From Lineus longissimus (taxonomy: Eukaryota > Nemertea > Pilidiophora > Heteronemertea > Lineidae), in the NCBI RefSeq assembly GCF_910592395.1, contig NC_088318.1, forward strand, positions 11,036,349 to 11,100,348: a stretch of DNA of 64,000 nt. The letters are read 5' to 3'. Made by a program: the position numbers and the translations under genes. This document shows, piece by piece, positions 21,816 through 30,600 of the stretch. The first letter of the stretch is position 1, and every line of letters starts with the position of its first letter. Below the pieces are notes generated by a model that had not been told where the DNA came from, searched no databases, and saw only the letters and a list, made by a program, of their open reading frames with translations.

Positions 21816-24218
21816 ATGTATCGTGTTGCGGTCCTTGTACTTATTGTGGCCTGTATCAAGGCCCAAGTTATATATCACGAAGAAAGGGTAAGAGGTTGTT
21901 TTTCTGTGGGAATGAGGCCTTCTGTATTGCGAGTATGAATCAGTGAGAACATACAGATGGATTTATTGAATCAAAACTCGCTGACTGTAAGGACCAGGCG
22001 CTGTGTATACACCAACGTTGAAAACTTTGAGATCCTGGGGGCTCAGTCCGTGATCAGTCAGGGCCTTCCTCTCGTCCAGTCCCTCCGGTCGTCCATCCAC
22101 ATTCGTTTTAGTGGGCCACGATTTCGGTTACCCTCTGTGCCATGTAACATATGGTGTAAGCTAGCGTTCCCTTGGCCCTTGTTACACTGCAAACCTAACT
22201 TTGCTATCGCTTCTTGGCTCTGGTAAGGAGGCACTCGTGGCGTCCGATACGTAGTTTACTTATATGTATATTCCTTTAAAAATGTTCTTTTCAGGATGAA
22301 GAAGGCTCTGGGAAAGACGGTACGTGTTGTATATAATATCTACATGCAGTTGTACCTTGCTACAGATTGATTCCGCATTGTTTTTCACAATCTTTCCTGA
22401 CTTTCTGCATATTGGACACATCCGTGTCTTTCTGCCCGACACGCACATGGTTTCTTTACACCTTGCATGACCCGGCCGTATCCCTTTCTGTTCCTTCAGA
22501 GAAGGAATGCCAGGAAGAAGGTGGTCAATGCCGGAGACCATGGGCATGTCTGAGGGATGAAAAGCTGCAGATTGACTTCGGACTGTCAGAGGAATGTCAT
22601 GGGATATCAGTCTGTTGCGTCCCGGAAGGTAACAAAGACAACTTTAGCTGAAATACAAAGTTTTAAACATTTTTCGCAAAGTGTCAAACCCCGCAATTAA
22701 CTGCAGGACGGAGTTGATTTGTTCGACTACACTGCATGTATAACTGCAGGTGATGTAAATTTTAATGATTTCAGAATCCGATAAACTGGATTAACTCGGA
22801 TTAACTTATGCATCCAATGGCGATAGCGTAAAGTCATTTGACCACGACACGATCACCCCTGGTATGGTTTCCCTTCATATCATTAACAGCTAAGAACGAA
22901 TGTGAAGAGGAAGGAGGACAGTGCAAGAGAGCAAAGACTTGTATCAGGGACACCCGAGGCAAGATTGATATTGAGCTTTCGCAGGAATGCCCAGGAAGAT
23001 CGGTGTGCTGCGTCAAGAAGGCTCGTACGTAAATGCCCTTTCAAACTCTTTTGCGTGTTGGAAAAAATCGCAGCGATCAAAATTATGAACCATTCTTTAC
23101 TGATCTTAATAGGAGCACACACATGCTCCTCCCAGAGACAGAGCTTGATCGAAATAAAGAACACTTCGGCCCAAACGAGACCGAATGCATTTTACAGTAA
23201 AATTAGTGCTGAACACCACAACCAATGTATTTTTAAATGAAATGTACATAAAAGGTCTTAATTTGTTCCAAATTACAGCTGAGAAAAGCAAGTGTGAGAA
23301 AAAAGGCGGTGAATGCAAAGGAGCAATGAGATGTCAATTTCATGATGATGCGAGAATCAACTACGGTCTTTCAGAAGACTGCCCCGGTGTGAAAGTCTGT
23401 TGCGTTCGTGAGTAGGTCTCATACTGAAAAACACATGGTTTTAACCTGACTTCTTTATAAGTGGTCCCTCACCAGACGCGAGATGAGTAAGCAGAAGGGG
23501 ACATATATGGAGATGCCACGATCGCGGTAATACACCGACTCGTAAACAGTCCAAAATTGGCTCTTTAGGTACCCCAGCCTGAAGGAAGGCGTTTTGTTAA
23601 ACTACTAGATTGGTTTGTGCAAAATCGGCAAAACGCTAGAGTTAGTGCAGTTTTCTCATGCATGGGATGGAACGGACTGAAGTCAATATAATTTCCTTTT
23701 TCTGACAGCAAGAAAGAATGCATGTGAGAGGGAATACGGTCATTGTCGCGGGGCACGAAGTTGTGTGAGAGGTGCCAAAGGCCAGGCCGCCTCAGGCTTG
23801 TCACTGGACTGTCCTGGAAATACAGTTTGTTGCGTCAGTAAGTAGGCCATTCGCCACTTTCCTCAAGCAGAAATCATGTAGGACTTTTGACCAGTCAATA
23901 ACGCCGTATGTGATCATGGCCGTGCTGTCTGTTCCGAACAAGCATGATAGCTCTCTTCTGATTGGTCAATACCTGTCAGGAAGTCCCAAATTGCAGCTAG
24001 AGGAAAGTAGCGAATGCTGACACTCAAATATCTTCTTCGCGCGCCTATTAGTCTTTTACTTGCTATTATGGTTTGCCGTTGATTGGGTTGCATACTCACT
24101 GTGATTGGTTTCAACAAACCAGTTCTGGGATAAACATTGGTATTTCAACAGAATTAGTGATAACACTGTATTCTTATTAATCTATTATCGTCTACTTGCA
24201 GATATGAGACTAGGATAG
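21816..24218 (+). CDS. Gene A copy 1: secreted protein with four six-cysteine domains
   Basis: Seven exons: 21816-21887, 22295-22319, 22500-22628, 22890-23024, 23279-23407, 23709-23837 and 24202-24218. All have GT-AG borders and phases that fit, giving 211 residues. Residues 1-16 are a signal peptide (core VAVLVLIVACIKA), with likely cleavage before QVIYHEE. A short acidic linker follows. Then come domains at 36-72, 80-116, 126-162 and 169-205, each C-x6-C-x5-C-x15-C-x5-C-C with GGQC or a similar word at the second Cys and CPG before the last CC. Each domain is one exon, and all internal domain exons are 1-1 phase, so they could multiply by exon duplication. The spacing resembles beta-defensins (shorter C3-C4 loop) and clip domains; I know no family with exactly this. 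An upstream in-frame ATG at 21795 would add 7 residues but is GTG in copy 3. AATAAA lies at 24378-24383. Antimicrobial or inhibitor roles are inference. Confidence 0.88.
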
Positions 24219-24411
24219 GTCGTGCGGAGCTTTGATCGATGCCTGTAGGGTCGGACCGACGGGATAGAAGTCAATCAATGCTATTTCATTGTGGTTCATA
24301 CTAAACTAACTTATACCTGAACATTAAACCCCACCCAATCGGCTTGAATTGTGATGTAAAGGAATTTTTTCGACGTGAATAAATGAAGCTGATTTTTAAA
24401 TGGCTTTCACT

Positions 24412-25100
24412 GTTTTGGGTAAAATGACGCCTTGCAAAACGCGGATACCTGCTCACGATGGACCACGGTTTCTCCCCTACAATCGTAATATAGAAATGTT
24501 TAAGATGCCAAGATGGCAAAGAACACTATTGTCTGAAACGTTATAGAGGGTTTTGGGTAAAATGACGTCTAGCAAAACGCGGATCCCTGCTCACGATGGA
24601 CCACGGTTTCTCCCCTACAATCGCAATATAGAAATGTTTAAGATGCCAAGATGGCAAAGAACACTATTGTCTGAAACGTTGTAGAGGGTTTTGGGTAAAA
24701 TGACGTCTAGCAAAACGCGGATCCCTGCTCACGATGGACCACGGTTTCTCCCCTACAATCGCAATATAGAAATGTTTAAGATGCCAAGATGGCAAAGAAC
24801 ACTATTGTCTGAAACGTTATAGAGGGTTTTGGGTAAAATGACGTCTAGCAAAACGCGGATACCTGCTCACGATGGACCACGGTTTCTCCCCTACAATCGC
24901 AATATAGAAATGTTTAAGATGCCAAGATGGCAAAGAACACTATTGTCTGAAACGTTGTAGAGGGTTTTGGGTAAAATGACGTCTAGCAAAACGCGGATAC
25001 CTGCTCACGATGGACCACGGTTTCTCCCCTACAATCGTAATATAGAAATGTTTAAGATGCCAAGATGGCGAAGAACTATTGTCTGAAACGTTATAGAGGG
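24412..25100. repeat. 138-bp minisatellite, five copies (unit 1)
   Basis: Copies start at 24412, 24550, 24688, 24826 and 24964, each exactly 138 bp except the last (136). They begin gttttgggtaaaatgacg and contain ccacggtttctcccctac. The array lies 3' of gene A. Unit 2 has two copies and unit 3 has one. Confidence 0.95.
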
Positions 25101-26455
25101 TTGCATGTCTCATTCTGTTCTGTAATATTTTGTATAAAATAACAAATTTGCATTCGATGGCATGTCCACAAATTGATTTCGTTTTGTTTGAGATCTTACA
25201 ATGTACACCTTTCCATGTGCTCGCCCGCACAGGAAGCTTCAGTGACATACCAAGCTGGCGATTCAGAACAATGTATCTACAAATCTATATTTGTCTCGTT
25301 GAAAGTCAATTTGCTCTCATGTTTTCACAATTTCTTGTTCCCACGAGTTGTCCAATGTACTAGTGTTATATGAAAAACTTAATTAAATTTTCATGCCACG
25401 TACACTAATTTTGGTCCCTACGGAGAAATAATTCTTTGTTGAACTTGACTCTTCCAACTTGGTAATAAATCTGTATCACGACGCCCACGAGAAATTTAGA
25501 GTAAAAAAAATGTTCCGTACGATTCCAGTCAGGTCCTGTGGAGTAAAGGCTCGTGACTGTTCGTAAAGTGGATTTTGATAGAAAGCACCCACTAACAATA
25601 ACGTTTTGTAATCTCATTTTGAACTTTCATATTGATCGTGAGCCTATTCAAAGCGGATTGTTTTTGATGAATTAGGTGATTATGTACGCCGCGCGCTGGA
25701 TACGGGATGTTGGTTCTAATATGGTGGGACAAAACCATCAGCCGATACCCAGTTTAACGTAAGGTTAGCCCCTCCAGAGGCTGTAAATCTTGACAAGGCA
25801 GTTTATAAGAATAGTGACTGCCGGTCGTCAACAGAGAGTTTGGAAAGAACCAACTAAACAACTTGATATAAATTTCATACTTTTCATCAGGTAATTTACA
25901 ACTATAGAATAAGAGGGATAGAGTGAAGAGTTCTGAATTAGGCCTAGGAGAAGATAGAAGAGGAGACGGAGATGCCCTACCTTTGCCATGGAGTCATACC
26001 AGGGACAGGCACACACTCGACCGGTTTTTAAGAGCTCATAGCTCAGAAACGCTGCTGGGGAATTCGGCGGAATTCAGTTACTTTTAGAAATCAGCCGCGT
26101 CCCATGGCATGCGTCCATCGCCCAGGTCGGTCGAAGGGGAAAAGCCGCAATCTCTATAGGTCGATATGTTACATATCGGGAGTCGAACGTGTCATCAGAC
26201 CATATGAAATGACCAATCAGAAAGGGCAAACGCATTAAATGAAAAGCCTTAAACTCGTGATAAACGCATGTTACCTGAATCACTATTGGCTAACCTTGAT
26301 ACATATCAGACTGGCTATCACAACCACCTGTCTGATTTCAAAATGTATGTTAAAAGGCCAAGCACTATCAAGTCCAAATATATAATTATACAGTGTTTCT
26401 GGACACTGTAACAATTACATCACGTTATTTTAAGGTTCATTCTTCATATAAAAAT
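25101..26455. other. Spacer between genes A and B, unit 1 (first part)
   Basis: Non-coding spacer repeated in unit 2 with a few differences. Unit 3 lacks the segment matching roughly 25683-26414. The break there has short homology (gattac), consistent with a simple deletion. No coding, RNA or regulatory feature is recognised. Confidence 0.55.
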
Positions 26456-27025
26456 GGAAGTGACTATTTGGCAAGCCCGGTTTACCAAACAGCGACTTTT
26501 TTTTGTCCTAAATGGAGAGCCGAACTCATTAATATTTATAAATGCCCAAGGGCTCATTAATATTCATAAGTTAGTAATGCGCTGGAGAGGCTCAAGTAAG
26601 TGAGGCTGGAAAGGGAGAAGGGAAAAAATGGCGGAGCCCTCGCCACCTTTGCTGATTTCGTCAGTGGAAAAGTTGCGCGTGGGGGCTTCGTATGGCTCTT
26701 TTGAAGATCTGGAGAAAGCCCTTGATGAATATCAAGAGACAAGCTTCACTGTTTTCATTTCGCTTCAGAGGAATTTGGTTACTCTAAAGGAAAAACCGCA
26801 GTAACAGACCATTTTCAGATCAATACGCCATTATGCATATTCATGAGTAGGCGTGGTTTATTCATCGGCTTGCCAAACAGGAAAGAAATTTTGCTCTGTT
26901 TGGCAAGCCCGGCTGGCCGAACAGGGTGGCTTTTTAGTGCTGTTTGGCAAGCGCCTCTCCAAACAGGACAAAAAAAGATGCCTGTTCGGCGAGCGGCTTG
27001 CCAAATAGACCCGGCCTTTATAAAT
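26456..27025. mobile_element. 570-bp segment present in units 1 and 2, absent in unit 3
   Basis: Unit 3 joins the flanks directly (ataaaaat, then atggagagc, near 55479). In units 1 and 2 the segment lies between ataaaaat and ataaat, so a short target duplication is possible. It contains repeated, partly inverted words such as ctgtttggcaagc. It also contains a small frame 26628-26804 (58 residues, MAEPSPPLLISS... with FEDLEKALDEYQ), which looks like the N-terminal end of a transposon-derived protein. The element class is not settled. Confidence 0.5.
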
Positions 27026-27676
27026 ATGGAGAGCAGCACCATGTATGCATACTGAACTTCCAGCGATATTGCCTCCGTTACCTCCGCCCATACTGGACGC
27101 GCGATGTAGCAATGTCAATCCATTAAGGCAAGCCTTGACATTGAGGGTCAAGGTGCGTGTATGACGCCATCACTAAAAGTATACGGGCATCCGAACTGTA
27201 GCAAGGCAGGTATGATCCGTGCTCTGAAATCATCCACTAATTGGCAGCATGATAGTTGGATCCTTGTGATATCCTCTGCAAAACAATTTTCTCTGGGGCA
27301 AAATCACTGTGTGCGTGACGAAAAATATTAAATCTAATTTTACATCCCAGTGCCTGGCCCCACCCATTTCAGTGGTCAATATATACTTTTGCATCTAAGC
27401 CGTAGACTCCTATGCAGTCCATTTTGTCATCCTGATGGTCTTTCCTCGATGGAAGACAGGGCGAGGCTGGTCCACTGCCTCCAGAGTGTACAAAGCGTCA
27501 CATCAGAGACGGGTAATCAAGAAGCTTTCGACTTGAAACAGATGGAGCTGACATAGGCCTAGATGCCGAAAAGTCAACATTGTGCCAAGCCAAGCTTTAA
27601 AAGGCGAGATGAGCATTGAAATGCATTATCTATCTCAAGAACTTAGGCGAAGATTCGTAGATTCGATCCGGAGACC
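27026..27676. other. Upstream region of gene B, unit 1
   Basis: Conserved in units 2 and 3 with substitutions and small indels. It probably contains the promoter and 5' UTR of gene B. A TATA-like word lies near 27378 (caatatatact), but the distance to the ATG makes an upstream non-coding exon likely. Not resolved. Confidence 0.35.
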
Positions 27677-30600
27677 ATGGCAATATTGATACTTTCTGTT
27701 GGTAAGTATAATGCACACACAAGGTTTCAGTTCGCCAAGTAGTCCCAGTAAAATCTCAGAGAAGTCCTGTCTGTGGGGATTTTGGAGTTGTTATGGCAGG
27801 ATGGTGGTTCATTGTTCATAGGCATATCTATAACTTCGAAAGAGTGAAATCAATATTTTGTCCACCTTAGTGCAGAAGAGAGAACTGGCTACAGTTCGGC
27901 AGTATTCAGGGATTTTGGTTGAAAATGATTTCTCAACAATATGGCTATTTCCATGCATAACTTTAGGCTTGGGTGAGAATGAAGATCATTAAACTCAAAA
28001 TAGAAGTGTTGGGAGTTGAACGAGATTCGATATGCTTTAAACTAAAGGTGAAGTGAACTGGTTGCAACGTTTTGTCTGAATTTATAGCTGGTTGAAATAC
28101 TATTACTCTGGCAGCTAAACGTCGACCGGTGTAACCTGTTCTCCAAAGTTCCCCATATCATAGTGTTTCTCAGCAATTGATTGACGGGAAGAGATAAATT
28201 TATTAAAACAGATAGGACAACCAGAAAAACTATCAGTATCTTCTCCGAGTGCTCTCGGAACAGCGGGGGCCACGCATGAAAACAGAAACTCTTGTGGACT
28301 TCCCGCCTGCGCGAAGCGTCTACCATGAAACCAGGCCTTTGATCAGATGTGATCAGGTGTAGTACACCACTGAAATTCTGTCTTTTCAGTTCTGGTCCTT
28401 ATTGCCCAGTGTCGCCCTGGTAAGTGAAAGAATCTTATTTACATCAAGAAGACATTTTTTGATCTACAGGCATAAAGGCAACGCTCCTCATGCACGCCCT
28501 CAAGTGCTCCGTTAGTTTTTGTTTTAAATTTGGAAGCAATGTTGATTTGACGATATGTGCATCTGATATTAGATTGTGGTAATTTGACATTGTATTTAAA
28601 TGTAAACGATTGAAGCTGTTTGTAGACGAGTGGGATTTAATCCCAAGAATGGGGTTGTTTGGCAAATTCATAAAAACCCTCAAACTTCCTAAGTTACAGG
28701 TTGGCCCGCAAAAATAAAACCTCCTTGTCTCACTTTTAAGAAACTGTGGACTCCTACACCGACGCATCTAATCCGGAGCACCACTATCTAATCTCTCATA
28801 TCATGAGGTACCAGAGCGATGCAAAGACGTGGCAGGCAGCTAAGGATTTCTGCCCTACAGTCGGCGATGAGTTCGTCCTAATGGATCAATACTGGCCGTG
28901 GACTGCCAAGGTCATGTGGGAAGAAGAAGTGTAAGTACACATGGCTTCAAAGCCATATAATCATCGGCGAAGTTACAAAATTTCCAAAAATCCGTTGAAC
29001 TCGAGAGTTAATAAAAATGAACCGGGGCCTTATTCATGAAGCCTTCTTAGGCCTCAGTAAGCGTTTACGTACTCGTAGGTCGTTCTTAGCGAGTTGCCTC
29101 ATATTCATGAAGCACTCGTAACTTCAATCGATTTCGTAAGTCGTTACTAGTGTTACGTGGGGTGTTTTCGGCTTCGTAGCGTTTTCTTAGACAGTTAGCG
29201 ACACTTTTACATGCAGCGATCATGGCAGCGGCGTTGATCTTGTTAGATGTAGAAGCCAGACGGGCTTTACGAAGGCAGCGTGTGTTTAGAGACCGATTGC
29301 AGCCTCTTGACGTCTATGATGCATTAGATTTGTATCAGCGCTACCGGATGACTAGACCAGTCCTTCTTGAAGTCATCGACCTGTTGGAGGACGAAATTGC
29401 CCCGGACACCTTGCGCTCCCATGCCGTACCAGCATCTCTCCACGTTTCCGTTCCGCGCCGATTTTTCGCTACCGGAAGTTTGCAGCTTGCCAATGGCGAC
29501 AAGGCAAGTGGCTTGAGTCAACCTACAATATCAAGGATTGTCACCAGAGTTGCAGCCGCTTTAGAACGCAAAGCACGGCAGTTTATAACATTTCCTAGAA
29601 CGGCTGACGAGGAAGAACATGAAAAGGAGGGGTTTTACACAGAACGGCACCGGATTCCAAATGTCATCGGCTGCATAGATTGATCCCTTATTCCAGTAAA
29701 GTGCCCATCCGTAAACGAGGCATGATACGTGTGCAGGAAACAGTGCCATGCGATAAATGTGTAGGGTATTTGTTCTCATGATATGAAATTCACAAATATC
29801 GTTGCCCGATGGCCAGGTGCCACACACGATGCGTTTATTTGGTCAAACTGCAACTTGAAAGTAAATATGGAACGTGGACTACTTAATGATGAAGGGTGCC
29901 TTCTAGGTGACAGTGCCTATCCACTCAGACCCTGCCTCATGACACCAGTTTCCCGCCCGGCAGATGCAGCCGACAGACGATACAACGTTCACCACAGGCG
30001 AGTTCGAAGTATCATTGAACGTACGTTTGGAAGATGGAAAAATCGATGGAGGCTCGGTTCATCACCGTTTTCCTTTTGGCAGCCTTCTGCTTTGCCTTCG
30101 ACTTCAAGACATCCCATTTGTGATGACTATGTGTTGAGTCAATTAAGGAATGGATGGTGAGAAACAAACTGAAATTGAATGACAGTAAGACCGAATTTTT
30201 CCTTGCATGTGTAAAGAACCTACAGAAGTATGTGTCTGATCTGAAATTGAAAATTGGCGATACTGAAATTGAGCTGAGTGATACCATCAAGATTCTTGGT
30301 GTAACATTTGACAGAGAAATGTCCATGAAAACGCATGTTAACAATGTATGCCGTGCGGCAAATTTCCATCTCTATCGTATAAGCAAGATAAGATCTTTGC
30401 TCAGTAAATCAGCAGCAACAAGTGCAGTGCGGACCTTAGTTGTCTCGCGGTTGGACTACGCAAATAGTCTGCTATATAACATCTCTGAGGCCAATGTGCG
30501 TAAGCTTCAACTGGTTCAAAACTCGGCAGCTCGTCTCGTCACTAGGGTGTCCAGAGGGGATCATATCACTCCGGTTCTGTGCGCACTCCACTGGCTTCCT

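Noticed and set aside
22900-23240. 112-codon alternative frame over gene A exon 4 (and its copies)
   Set aside because: It reads the exon in the wrong phase and runs through splice sites; the correct phase gives the six-Cys domain.
27350-27556. 68-codon plus-strand frame upstream of gene B
   Set aside because: Start and length differ among units because of indels, including one in unit 3; more likely promoter or 5' UTR sequence.
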